A program made the translations under genes and the position numbers. Positions 44,661 to 53,172 of a DNA stretch of 64,000 bases are shown here, one piece after another. The DNA is taken from contig CAWJBI010000043.1 in the NCBI GenBank assembly GCA_963841065.1, positions 1 to 64,000 of the forward strand, given 5' to 3'. The stretch's first letter is position 1. Every line of letters begins with the position of its first letter. This stretch comes from M0108 sp963841065. GTDB lineage: Bacteria > Pseudomonadota > Gammaproteobacteria > Chromatiales > Chromatiaceae. The notes below the pieces were generated by a model, which saw nothing but the letters and a program-made list of their open reading frames with translations, did not search any database and was not told where the DNA came from.

Positions 44661-45156
44661 TCGCCGCCGTTTCCTCATGACACTGGCCGCCCTGGCCGTG
44701 GCCCCCAATCTGCAAGCACAGGGCGCGGGCATGTCGCCGATACCCGCCCTCCCTTCAGCGCCGACTTTGCGGCTGGAAGACCTGGATGGCCAGGTTGTTG
44801 ACCTCGCCAGCTACCGGGGACGAGTGGTATTAGTCAACTTCTGGGCGACCTGGTGCCCGCCCTGTCGCGCGGAATTCCCTTCACTGGGACGAGTCCGTCA
44901 CCTCTTCAGTCCCAGTGACTTCGAGGTGATCGCCGTGAATGTCGGCGAAGAAGCCGAGACGGTATTTTCCTTTGCGGGATCTCCAGAGTTCCCGGTGCTG
45001 TTCGATACAAACAGTCAGACCATGGCGACCTGGCCGGTGAAGGGCTTGCCCACCACCTTCCTGGTTGATCGACAAGGGCGGCTGGCATTGAAAGCGATCG
45101 GGGGTCGTGAATTCGATGATCCGCTGATCGTCAACCTGATCAAGGGGTTGCTCTGA
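44653..45156 (+). CDS. TlpA-family thioredoxin-like protein
   Basis: 167 aa from ATG 44653; an earlier ATG at 44620 is in frame. The N-terminus MIDRRRFLMTLAALAVAPNL is a Tat-like signal or anchor. The thioredoxin domain has VVLVNFWATWCPPCRAEFPS with CPPC and the cis-Pro in KGLPTTFLVDRQG. TlpA/ResA/SoxW-type proteins reduce periplasmic disulfides or thiosulfonates. It overlaps the preceding unknown gene, so partners are likely that protein and the SoxH-like hydrolase. Confidence 0.92.
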   Translation: MIDRRRFLMTLAALAVAPNLQAQGAGMSPIPALPSAPTLRLEDLDGQVVDLASYRGRVVLVNFWATWCPPCRAEFPSLGRVRHLFSPSDFEVIAVNVGEEAETVFSFAGSPEFPVLFDTNSQTMATWPVKGLPTTFLVDRQGRLALKAIGGREFDDPLIVNLIKGLL

Positions 45157-45274
45157 TGCCGAGCCAGGAGCCGCTCCATCTGGATTGCAACGCCAAGACG
45201 CCTATCGCACCCGAGGGCGCCGCCATCAGACTGGCTGGTTCAGGCTTGACCAAGTGGCAATAGGGGCCCCCATC

Positions 45275-45808
45275 GTGACTGATGCGCCCCTGGTCACAGG
45301 CCCTCTGGATCGCCAGGGCGCGGACGACGAGGCGGGGCCCGAGGGGCTCTGGCCCTCCCCGGCCTATAGCCGTCAGATCGAGCGGCTGCGGGCCGCCATC
45401 GGCGAGACCATCTTCCTCGCGGAGCTGAATGACAGCGCCGTCCAGCTTGGGGTGCGGCTAACCGCCACCCCCTTCGTGCTGCTGGCGCTCATCGACTTCC
45501 CCCGTCCCGATCCCAGCCGGGGGCTCGCCCCACACCTGGTGCTGCTTGATGACGGGCGCGGCGTCAACCTGGGGCGCATTGCCCGCATCACCCGCCAGCG
45601 GGCCTTTTCCCCCCAGCCGGCCGATATCCTTTACCAGGATAGCGTCGCCCATCGGCAGCTCTTGTTTGGGGAGCGGCGCCTGTCGCGGGATTTCATCGCC
45701 CATCGCTCCCGAGCGGTACTAGGCCAGGTCCTTGGCCGGTCCGGGGAATTGCCCCCAGAGCGGCTGACGGACATGAAGGATGGGGAAAATACTGGCGAAA
45801 AGCCCTAA
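45275..45808 (+). CDS. Hypothetical protein
   Basis: About 177 aa from GTG 45275 (AGGGG site upstream; an in-frame start at 45185 gives 207 aa). SRQIERLRAAIGETIFLAEL then NDSAVQLGVRLTATPFVLLA and a strand-rich middle (HLVLLDDGRGVNLGRIARIT) suggest a compact alpha/beta cytoplasmic protein. No family recognised. A separate short frame (45156-45263) overlaps the TlpA stop and may be its broken N-terminus. Confidence 0.55.
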   Translation: MTDAPLVTGPLDRQGADDEAGPEGLWPSPAYSRQIERLRAAIGETIFLAELNDSAVQLGVRLTATPFVLLALIDFPRPDPSRGLAPHLVLLDDGRGVNLGRIARITRQRAFSPQPADILYQDSVAHRQLLFGERRLSRDFIAHRSRAVLGQVLGRSGELPPERLTDMKDGENTGEKP

Positions 45809-45899
45809 GGATACCCACTTCACCAGGCACACCGGGACCCGACCCGCCGCAGGCTTGCACCTCTACCCAGCGCCGGTCAAGATTCGGCAGCTAGCGGGA

Positions 45900-45999
45900 G
45901 GGCCGGGTGGGGGCTGGCGGGGGTGTCGACAGCAGGGATGCTGTCGCCAAGCCTACAGGGACCTATTCACGGCGTCCCCCGCCAGACACCACCCGGCCC
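45900..45999 (-). repeat. Dispersed palindromic repeat A, copy 2
   Basis: A 100-bp element in the reverse orientation and nearly identical to copy 1 (18073-18172), including the arm ggccgggtgggggctggcgg and the hairpin gacagcagggatgctgtc. Flanks also match: cacccagcgc-type text before it and gaatacccaa after it. It fills the gap between two plus-strand genes. Confidence 0.85.
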
Positions 46000-46089
46000 G
46001 GAATACCCAAAAGTCGGATGTGTTGGCTATATCACTTTGCCGGGGCCACCCAAGGCACCGGCCATCCATCGAACCACGGAGACCACCCC

Positions 46090-46998
46090 ATGAAATCCTT
46101 GCTCCCCACCACCGGACTGGCGCTGCTCCTGGCCCTCACGCTAACGCCGGTCCAGGGCGAAGAGGTCACCCTGGAGCACCAGGGCCTGACCCTGAACGCC
46201 AACCTGGAGACCACCGGCGCCAACTGGCCCCAAGGCCACGTCGTCCTCATGACCCACGGCACTCTGGCCCATGGCGGAATGGAGACCCTGCAAGGCCTGC
46301 AGTCGGCCCTCAAGGACCGGGGCATCAGCTCCCTGTCCATGACCCTGAGCCTGGGGCTCGACAATCGCCACGGCATGTACGAATGCGCCACACCCCATAG
46401 CCACCAACATACGGACGCGGTCGCGGAGATCGGCGCCTGGCTGGGCTGGCTCCAGGGCCAGGGCGCCGCCAAGGTCGCGCTCCTGGGGCATTCGCGCGGC
46501 GGCAATCAGTCCGCCCGGTTCGCGGTGGAGCACCCCGAGGTTCCGGTCAACGCCGTCATCCTGATCGCCCCCCAGACCTGGAACGAGGCTGACGCGGAGC
46601 AGGACTATCGCCAGCGCTACGGCAAGGAGCTGGCCCCCCGGCTCGCGCAGGCCCGCCAGCTTGCGGGCGAAGGCCGGGCCAGCGTCATGATGGAGCATCT
46701 GGATTTCATCTATTGCCCGGACACCACCGCGACCGCCGCGGCCCTGCTCTCCTACTATGCACCGGACCCGCGCATGGACACCCCCCGCCTGATTCCCGAG
46801 ATCAAGGCCCCGGTGCTGGTCATCGCCGGTAGCGAGGACAAGGTGGTCGCGGGACTGGTTGAGAAGGTGCAACCCTTGGCCGATGGCCAGCGCGTCCAGT
46901 TGATCGTCCTCGACGGCGCCGATCATTTCTTCCGCGATCTCTACGCCGACGACATCGGGGATGCCGTGCAGGCGCTACTGGACAAGACGGGGTCTTGA
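46090..46998 (+). CDS. Secreted alpha/beta hydrolase
   Basis: 302 aa from ATG 46090 with a signal peptide (LLPTTGLALLLALTLTPVQG). Oxyanion region HVVLMTHGTLAHGGMETLQG, nucleophile elbow ALLGHSRGGNQSARFA (Ser), Asp in VIAGSEDKVV and His in DGADHFFRDL form a complete triad. Likely a periplasmic esterase/peptidase-like hydrolase; the substrate is unknown. Monocistronic. Confidence 0.85.
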   Translation: MKSLLPTTGLALLLALTLTPVQGEEVTLEHQGLTLNANLETTGANWPQGHVVLMTHGTLAHGGMETLQGLQSALKDRGISSLSMTLSLGLDNRHGMYECATPHSHQHTDAVAEIGAWLGWLQGQGAAKVALLGHSRGGNQSARFAVEHPEVPVNAVILIAPQTWNEADAEQDYRQRYGKELAPRLAQARQLAGEGRASVMMEHLDFIYCPDTTATAAALLSYYAPDPRMDTPRLIPEIKAPVLVIAGSEDKVVAGLVEKVQPLADGQRVQLIVLDGADHFFRDLYADDIGDAVQALLDKTGS

Positions 46999-47099
46999 TC
47001 GCCGACCAACCGGCTGAGGCCCTCAAGGATAGGGCCTCGGGGAGCCCCCGGGGCTGGCGCTGCCAAAGCAAGGCCTGCGGCGGGGCGGGGTGCGATTGA

Positions 47100-47891
47100 C
47101 TAACGCAAATCGAACCGAATGGGAATCCTGAGGGTCCAGCTATCGCGACCTATCACCGAGGGGATGGGCTTGAAACGCCCTAACCGATTGATGGCCTCCA
47201 CGGCGGCCTGATCCAGCTCAGTATCCCCGGCGGACCGGGCCACCTGCACCCGGTCGATGCGTCCATCGGCCTGGAGGACGAAGGTCAGGGTGGTGGTCCC
47301 AGCGGCGCCCCGGTGACGCGCCGCCTCCGGGTAGCGTTGTTGCCGTTTGATCGCCCGCTGCAACTCGGCCAGGTAGGCGCCTTCCGCCTGCGCTCGCTCC
47401 CGGGAGGAGCCCTCTTCCCTCGCGACCGCGGCCGTTCCCGCAGGGGCGCCGGGTTGGGCCTGGGCCGCCCGCGGCGCTGGGGCGGCCGGGCGCGCCGCTT
47501 TCTGGCGAGGTTCGGGTTTCTTTTCCGGTTTTGGCGGTAATTTTGGCTTTGGCTTGGGCTTGGGTTTCTCGACCGGGGGAGGGGTGAACGCCTCGGGTGG
47601 CACGACTTCCTGGGCGACGACTGGCTCTGGCTCGGGCTCTGATTCTGGAACTGGCTCGGCTTCTGGCTCGGCTCGGGCTCGGATGGCAACGGCAGGCTCC
47701 GCGAGTGAGGCCAAGGGCTCATTCGCCACTGGCGCGGCGAACAGGGTCAGATCCAGTTCCGTCACCTCCTCCGCGCCAGACACCGGGACGGGCGGCTCCA
47801 GATTCAGCACCAGGGACAGGGCCAGCCCATGCACCAGGGCCGAGACCAGGAGGCCCAGCCCGATGCAGGAGCGGCAGAAGAGGGACGACAT
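47100..47891 (-). CDS. tonB: TonB energy-transducing protein
   Basis: 263 aa. One N-terminal TM anchor (CIGLGLLVSALVHGLALSLV), a long Pro/Glu/Lys-rich periplasmic spacer (PEPEPVVAQEVVPPEAF, then KPKPKPKLPPKPEKKPEPRQ) and a C-terminal TonB domain (RQQRYPEAARHRGAAGTTTL, FVLQADGRIDRVQVARSAGD). It couples the ExbBD proton motor to outer-membrane receptors such as the one encoded at 50753. ATG overlaps the exbD stop as TAATG. Confidence 0.93.
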   Translation of the reverse strand: MSSLFCRSCIGLGLLVSALVHGLALSLVLNLEPPVPVSGAEEVTELDLTLFAAPVANEPLASLAEPAVAIRARAEPEAEPVPESEPEPEPVVAQEVVPPEAFTPPPVEKPKPKPKPKLPPKPEKKPEPRQKAARPAAPAPRAAQAQPGAPAGTAAVAREEGSSRERAQAEGAYLAELQRAIKRQQRYPEAARHRGAAGTTTLTFVLQADGRIDRVQVARSAGDTELDQAAVEAINRLGRFKPIPSVIGRDSWTLRIPIRFDLR

Positions 47892-48280
47892 TACAAGCGG
47901 CGGGTCAAGATGCTTACCCGTTCGATCCCGCGGGCCTTGAGGCGATCGACGACCCCGATGAAGGCCTCGAAGCGGGCCTGGGCATCCACCCGCAGCACGA
48001 CGGGAGTCCCTGGGGCCAGTTGGTCGAATCTGGGCTCCAGGCCGGCGAGCGCCGCCGGTCCCACCCCCACCGTCTCGTTACCCCAGAAGATCTGGCCGTC
48101 GGCGGCAATGGCAATCTCGATGGGCGTGACATCCAGGGGCCTGGTCTGGGTCTCCGCCGGTGGCAGGCGGATCGGCAAGCGCCCCTCGATCAGGAAGGTC
48201 GCGGTGGTCAGGACGATGGCCAACAGCACCAGCATGACGTCGATGAAGGGAATGACATTGATTTGATCCATGCGCTTCAT
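47891..48280 (-). CDS. exbD: ExbD-type biopolymer transport protein
   Basis: 129 aa with one TM segment containing the proton-path Asp (INVIPFIDVMLVLLAIVLTT) and a periplasmic domain (IEIAIAADGQIFWGNETVGV). Second gene of exbB-exbD-tonB. Confidence 0.94.
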   Translation of the reverse strand: MKRMDQINVIPFIDVMLVLLAIVLTTATFLIEGRLPIRLPPAETQTRPLDVTPIEIAIAADGQIFWGNETVGVGPAALAGLEPRFDQLAPGTPVVLRVDAQARFEAFIGVVDRLKARGIERVSILTRRL

Positions 48281-48289
48281 GGTCGAACC

Positions 48290-48715
48290 TCAGGCGCTCG
48301 CCTGGTGGCCCCAGCGGGCCTTGAGTACGTCCACGCGCCGCAGCAGGGCGTTGTAGAAGACGATGGAGGGCATGGCGACCAGCAGGCCCAAGGCCGTGGC
48401 CTTGAGCGCCAGGGCCAGCCCGACCATGATGGTCGAGGTGTCGATAGCACCCCCCTGGCCCATGTCATGGAAGGTGATGAGGATGCCGAGGACGGTGCCC
48501 AGCAGCCCCACATAGGGGGCATTGGCGCCAACGGTGGCGATCACCGTGAGATGGCGAGTCAGGGCGATCTCCAGATCTTCCACCCGGCGGAAGGACCCCA
48601 AATCCACCCGCGCGAAATAGAGATAGCGCTCGACGGTGAAGGCCAGGGTTAGAAAGCTCATGAAGCCAAGCAACCCCAGCAAGCCGGCATCCAGGTAGGT
48701 CTTTAACAACTCCAA
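48290..48715 (-). CDS. exbB: ExbB/TolQ-type proton channel protein
   Basis: 141 aa from TTG 48715 (LELLKTYLDAGLLGLLGFMS); a longer frame from 48781 adds an unlikely leader. Three TM segments are present, with the conserved ANAPYVGLLGTVLGILITFH and ALKATALGLLVAMPSIVFYN blocks. It forms the proton-driven stator with ExbD. First gene of the operon, divergent from regB. Confidence 0.93.
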   Translation of the reverse strand: MELLKTYLDAGLLGLLGFMSFLTLAFTVERYLYFARVDLGSFRRVEDLEIALTRHLTVIATVGANAPYVGLLGTVLGILITFHDMGQGGAIDTSTIMVGLALALKATALGLLVAMPSIVFYNALLRRVDVLKARWGHQASA

Positions 48716-48913
48716 GGTAACTACCCCCAATGATTGATGGTGGAGTGCCGGCGCGGACCAGGCCCAGCGGGCTCCCGGCATCCGGGCGCAATGCTACAAT
48801 CCTCCCGCCGTCCCATCCTGTCCAGCTTGCCCCCTTACGGGGCTCCGCCGCGCCCAGGGCCGCCGGCCCACTATGCCCGCCCTGCCCCTGCCCGCCGAGC
48901 GCCCGCCCCGCCA

Positions 48914-50185
48914 ATGATCGACTCCCTGACCCGCATCATCCAGGCCTCTCTGCTGCAACTGCGCTGGTTGTCGGTCATGGCCATGGCCTTGGCGGCCCTG
49001 GTCAGTCCCTACATCCTTGGCCCCTCCGCACTCATGGACCGCCTGCTGGTGTTTACCGGGGTCATCGCCGCCATCAACCTGGTTTTCATGCTGGCCGCCA
49101 GGTACCTGGGCGCGGCCCTGGATGTTCCCTGGTTCTTCTCGCCCCTGGTGCAGTTGACCTTTGATCTCCTGGCCTGGGGCGCCTACCTCTTTATCTCCGG
49201 CGGGGCGACCAACCCCCTGATTTCCATCCTGCTGCCCCTGGTCGCCATCGGCGCCCTGGTGCTCGGCCAGCGCCAAGCCTGGTTTTTCGCCCTGGCCGCC
49301 ATCCTCATCTATTCCTTTCTCTGGAATTTTTACGTCCCCCTGTACATCGCCGACTACCAGATGGCCGGCACCCTGCACCTCGTTGGTATGTGGCTGGTCT
49401 TCACCCTGTCGGCGGTCATGGTCGTCTGGTTCATCCTGCAACTCACCGCCAGCATTCGCAGCCGCGACCAGGAACTCGCCGCCGCCCGCGAGCGCGCCAT
49501 CCGCGACGACTGGCTGATTTCCCTGGGCAGTCAGGCCGCCGGGGCGGCGCATGAACTGAGCACGCCCCTGGCCACCCTCAACATCCTGGTTGACGATCTT
49601 CTGGACGACAGCCGCTTGACCGCCGCGTTGGTCCCCGATGTCCAGGCCATGAAGGCGCCGATCCAGCGCTGCAAGGAGACCCTGAGCCAACTGGCGGCGC
49701 GGGCGGGCCACGCCAACGGGGCCGAGCCGCCCTATATACCGGCCCGGGCATGGTTACAGCGTCTGCTCTTCGCCTGGCAAAGCCAGCATCCCCAGGCCGA
49801 ACTGCGCCTGGACATCAGCCCGGACCTGGACCGCTTCGGTCTGCCCGCGGACCTCGCCATCGAGCGCGCCCTGGCCAACCTGCTCGACAACGCCCTCCAG
49901 GCCCAGGCCAGCCTGATCCAGGTCAGGGCCCTGGCCAGGGCGAGCACCCTCGAAATACAGGTAGCGGATAACGGCTCCGGCATCCCCCCGGCGACCCTGG
50001 AGGCTATCCAGCAGCACCAACCCCTCATCTCGACCCAGGGTATGGGCGTGGGTCTCCTCCTGGGGCGCGCCGCTGTCGAGCGCCGGGGCGGCAGCCTGAG
50101 CTTCCTCTCGCCAGCCACCGGCGGGGCCACCGCCCACTTGTGCCTGCCCCTGGTCGCGATGAGCGAGACCTCTGATGCCGGCTGA
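48914..50185 (+). CDS. regB: Redox sensor histidine kinase, RegB/PrrB-type
   Basis: 423 aa from ATG 48914; an upstream start at 48734 would add a Pro/Arg-rich leader. Six TM helices, the RegB-type quinone-site motif SGGATNPLIS (about residue 95), H-box GAAHELSTPLATLN (His about 212), the conserved Cys in IQRCKETL (about 252; RegB uses such a Cys as a redox switch) and N, G1, G2 ATP boxes (ANLLDNALQAQ, VADNGSGIPP, GMGVGLLLGRAAVERRGG). It reports respiratory redox state to RegA, whose gene overlaps it by 11 nt. Confidence 0.92.
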   Translation: MIDSLTRIIQASLLQLRWLSVMAMALAALVSPYILGPSALMDRLLVFTGVIAAINLVFMLAARYLGAALDVPWFFSPLVQLTFDLLAWGAYLFISGGATNPLISILLPLVAIGALVLGQRQAWFFALAAILIYSFLWNFYVPLYIADYQMAGTLHLVGMWLVFTLSAVMVVWFILQLTASIRSRDQELAAARERAIRDDWLISLGSQAAGAAHELSTPLATLNILVDDLLDDSRLTAALVPDVQAMKAPIQRCKETLSQLAARAGHANGAEPPYIPARAWLQRLLFAWQSQHPQAELRLDISPDLDRFGLPADLAIERALANLLDNALQAQASLIQVRALARASTLEIQVADNGSGIPPATLEAIQQHQPLISTQGMGVGLLLGRAAVERRGGSLSFLSPATGGATAHLCLPLVAMSETSDAG

Positions 50186-50732
50186 AGCCAGACACCTGCT
50201 CCTGGTCGATGACGACGACCCCTATCGGGCCGTGCTAGCCCGTTCCCTCGCCCGTCGGGGTTTTCAGGTCACCGCCGTGGCCACGCCCGCGGAAGCCCTG
50301 ATTTGCTGCCAGAAACAGCCTCCCGACTACGTCATCCTCGATCTTAATCTGGCCGGACAATCGGGCCTCAACCTCATCCAGCCCCTGCTGACCCACTCGC
50401 CCGAGGCCCGCATCCTCATCCTCACCGGCTATGCCAGCATTCCGACCGTGGTCAGCGCCATGAAGCTGGGGGCCATCCAATATCTGGCCAAGCCCGCCGA
50501 CGTGGCGGACATTATCCGCGCCCTGATCGAGGAGGGGCTGGAAACCGGGGAAATCGTCCATGAACAACGTTTGACCGTGCGCCACCTGGAGTGGGAATAC
50601 ATCCAGCGCACCTGGGAGGAACATGGCGGCAACGTCACCGCCACCGCCCAAGCCCTTGGCATGCATCGCCGCACCCTGCAGCGAAAACTGGCCAAACGCC
50701 GTCCCCAGGACCCGCGACCAACCCCCTCCTGA
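50175..50732 (+). CDS. regA: Response regulator RegA/PrrA/ActR-type
   Basis: 185 aa. Receiver domain with LLVDDDDPYRAVLARSLARR, phospho-acceptor Asp56 (YVILDLNLAG) and Lys in YLAKPADVAD. A short linker is followed by a Fis-type HTH, GGNVTATAQALGMHRRTLQR then KLAKRRP, the almost invariant RegA tail. In purple bacteria RegA controls photosynthesis, hydrogenase, nitrogen fixation and respiration genes in response to oxygen. Coupled to regB by overlap. Confidence 0.95.
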   Translation: MPAEARHLLLVDDDDPYRAVLARSLARRGFQVTAVATPAEALICCQKQPPDYVILDLNLAGQSGLNLIQPLLTHSPEARILILTGYASIPTVVSAMKLGAIQYLAKPADVADIIRALIEEGLETGEIVHEQRLTVRHLEWEYIQRTWEEHGGNVTATAQALGMHRRTLQRKLAKRRPQDPRPTPS

Positions 50733-50752
50733 GGGGGCGACCCGGGCCCTGA

Positions 50753-53011
50753 TCAGAACTTGATATTCATCCCGACATAGAAGGACCGCCCCATGCCGGG
50801 AACCGCAGTGCCCCAGGCCGGGGTGGGGGGGTTGAGTTCCATGGTTTTACCCTGCCCCAGATAGGCGCCACCCAGCGGCAGGGAATAGAAGCGGTCGAGC
50901 AGGTTCTCGATGCCAAAGTCGAGCCTGACCTTGGTCCAGGAATAACTGCCCCGCAGATTGAAGAGGGTGTAGCCCGGGGTTTCGATCTCGTTACGGACCT
51001 CGGACAGGTCATCCTTGGCATCGACCATGACCACCTCGATGCCATTATCCCAACCGCCCAGTTGCTGAGTCAGCGACAGGGCCACATTGAGCGGCATGAT
51101 GTTGTAAAGGCCATCATTCGTATCCAGGTTCTCGCCCTTGGTATAGTTCAGGAGGCCCTTGAGGCCAAACCGGCCAAAGTCATTCTTGAAGAGGGGCATC
51201 TTGCCCGAGATATCGATGCCGTAGAGCTGCGCCTTCTGGTTGGCATAGCGCAGGACGTTGAAGGCGTCGGGAATCCAGACCGCCGTCTTGATGGCATCGA
51301 CGTAATCGGTGACATAGGTGTAATAGGGCGTCGCCTGAATTTCCCAGTCACGCTCCGGGGCATGCCAGTCGAAGGTCGCCGAGAAGGTATTGGCCTGTTC
51401 CGGTTTCAGATTGATGTCACCGACATAGCCATTACCATCGCCCACCGAGTTGTTCATGCTCGCGGCCATGGCCCAGGAGGACCAGGTGTAGCGCTCGTAA
51501 AGATTGGGGGAGCGCACCAGGTGGGCATAACCGAATTCCAGGTTCTTGGTCTCGTCCAGCCGATAACGGGCCAGGGCGGTCAGGTTGACATTGTTGTCGG
51601 TTTCCTGACGGTCTTGGGCATTGAAGCGGTTCGCTTCGGCGTATTGATTCCCCATGGCCATTGGACTCGTGCTGTAGCCCCGCACATCCCCGGTGTTCAT
51701 ATCGACCTGCTCGAAGCGAACACCCAGCAATGTCAGCCATTGGGGGGTTGGCCGCGCCTCCCATTCGCCGTAAAGCGCCACCCGGTCCCGCTGGCCATCA
51801 TTGATGTTCCAAAAGGTGCCGGGATACATGCCGGCCCCGGAGGGTGACCACCAGTCATCGAGCCGATAGCCCTGGTATTCGGCCCCCAGCCGCAACAACT
51901 GCGTAGCGGTCAGATCGATGTCGGCCTGAAGGCTGGCGCCCAGGGTCTTGGCCTCGGTGTTCATGGGCATACCAGCGGCGCAGGTGCTACTGATAGGCCA
52001 ACAGGGCGTGCCATCGACGGTCGTCCTGCCGGAGGCGGGGCCATACCAGAAGCGTTTATCCGGGCCAAAATCCATGAAATGGTCAACATACTGATAGTAA
52101 GCCTGGGCCTCCAGATCGCCCCAGCCGAACTCCCCGGTGTAATTCAGATTAAAGCTCGTTTGCTCATTGCCAAGCATATCCATGCGCTGGTTCGGGAACA
52201 GTTCCTCGGGGATATCCTGGTAGCCGATCTCGGCCTCGATCTTATGAATACCGCTCTTCCACGCGAAATCCAGCGTTTGGTTGCGGGTGTCATAGGCCGT
52301 CGATCCCACCTCGTTCAGGGGCAGGGTATGCCCCAGGCGGCCCGTGGCCCGCGTGGTCTTGAAGTCGCCACCGGCCTTGTAGTTCTGCGACTTCGCCAAG
52401 GCGCCACTGTAGGCGATGCTAAAGCTATCGGTGGCCGCGCTGGCCCCGATATTGGCGCTGTAACCGTTGCCGTTGCTCTGGTAGTAGCCGCCGGCCGTAC
52501 CCTTGAGCAGATATTTTTGATCTGGGCCGGCGAATTCCGGCTCGGGCGAGTCCGCGATGATGGTGCCGCCAATGCTGTCGCCCGCCAGGCTCACGGGCAC
52601 GATGCCGGCATAGACCTTGAGACTGCCGACCGCCGTCGGGTCGAGATAAGACAGGGGGGGATTCATGTGATTGGGGCAGGAGGCGATCAGGTCCATGCCA
52701 TCGACCTTGACGCGCACCCGGTCGTCGGCCAGGCCATGAATGGCCGGCAGACTGGAGACGCCGCCGGCCCCATAGAGGCTGACGCCCGGTACCTGGAGCA
52801 GCAGCTTGGCGGTATCGCTGGTGCCGACCCGCGCGGCCTCCAGGGCACGGCCCGTCACGACACTGGAACTGGGGAAGGACCCGGGCGTCTCGGCACTGAC
52901 GACGATTTCACTCAGTTCGGTCGCACTTTCGGCGCCGGCGTGATGCCAGGTCGCCGTCATAGCACAGGCGACCGCCACGGCGGTGGATAGTGGGTGAAGG
53001 CGATGCCCCAT
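50753..53011 (-). CDS. TonB-dependent receptor, OprC/NosA-like (copper)
   Basis: 752 aa. Signal peptide (LSTAVAVACAMTATWHHAGA), TonB-box region (ELSEIVVSAETPG), plug domain (TAKLLLQVPGVSLYGAGGVS) and a 22-strand barrel ending in Phe (RSFYVGMNIKF). The plug has IASCPNHMNPPLSYLDPTAV: Cys112-x3-Met116 matches the CxxxM copper site described for OprC, and NosA-type receptors share the CPNHMNPPLSY text. Copper import across the outer membrane is therefore the likely role. TonB-ExbBD genes lie nearby, beyond the reg genes. Confidence 0.9.
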   Translation of the reverse strand: MGHRLHPLSTAVAVACAMTATWHHAGAESATELSEIVVSAETPGSFPSSSVVTGRALEAARVGTSDTAKLLLQVPGVSLYGAGGVSSLPAIHGLADDRVRVKVDGMDLIASCPNHMNPPLSYLDPTAVGSLKVYAGIVPVSLAGDSIGGTIIADSPEPEFAGPDQKYLLKGTAGGYYQSNGNGYSANIGASAATDSFSIAYSGALAKSQNYKAGGDFKTTRATGRLGHTLPLNEVGSTAYDTRNQTLDFAWKSGIHKIEAEIGYQDIPEELFPNQRMDMLGNEQTSFNLNYTGEFGWGDLEAQAYYQYVDHFMDFGPDKRFWYGPASGRTTVDGTPCWPISSTCAAGMPMNTEAKTLGASLQADIDLTATQLLRLGAEYQGYRLDDWWSPSGAGMYPGTFWNINDGQRDRVALYGEWEARPTPQWLTLLGVRFEQVDMNTGDVRGYSTSPMAMGNQYAEANRFNAQDRQETDNNVNLTALARYRLDETKNLEFGYAHLVRSPNLYERYTWSSWAMAASMNNSVGDGNGYVGDINLKPEQANTFSATFDWHAPERDWEIQATPYYTYVTDYVDAIKTAVWIPDAFNVLRYANQKAQLYGIDISGKMPLFKNDFGRFGLKGLLNYTKGENLDTNDGLYNIMPLNVALSLTQQLGGWDNGIEVVMVDAKDDLSEVRNEIETPGYTLFNLRGSYSWTKVRLDFGIENLLDRFYSLPLGGAYLGQGKTMELNPPTPAWGTAVPGMGRSFYVGMNIKF

Positions 53012-53016
53012 CAGAT

Positions 53017-53064
53017 GCTCCCTTAATCGGTTGGTGATTAGCGATTGATTATTATCAAGGGAGC
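53017..53064. promoter_or_regulatory. Inverted repeat in the TonB-receptor promoter
   Basis: gctccctt (53017-53024) and aagggagc (53057-53064) are perfect 8-bp arms around an AT-rich 32-bp centre (reverse strand has gataataatcaatcg). It sits directly before the receptor ATG and could be a metal-regulator site or a stem in the leader. Match to a Fur box is poor. Confidence 0.45.
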
Positions 53065-53172
53065 AACTGGCGGAGGGGTATGCGACAAATTGTCGCGGGG
53101 CGCGGCGGGTTTCTTCGGTTCACAGCAAGGCGTTACCGCCCTGCCGTCTCGGTCCGGGGCCTCTTGGTCGTC

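Noticed and set aside
47313..48652. Plus-strand frames across tonB-exbD-exbB
   Set aside because: Antisense to a complete tonB-exbD-exbB operon; no domains.
53017..53064. Clear Fur box before the TonB receptor
   Set aside because: Only partial match to the 7-1-7 consensus; kept as an unassigned inverted repeat.
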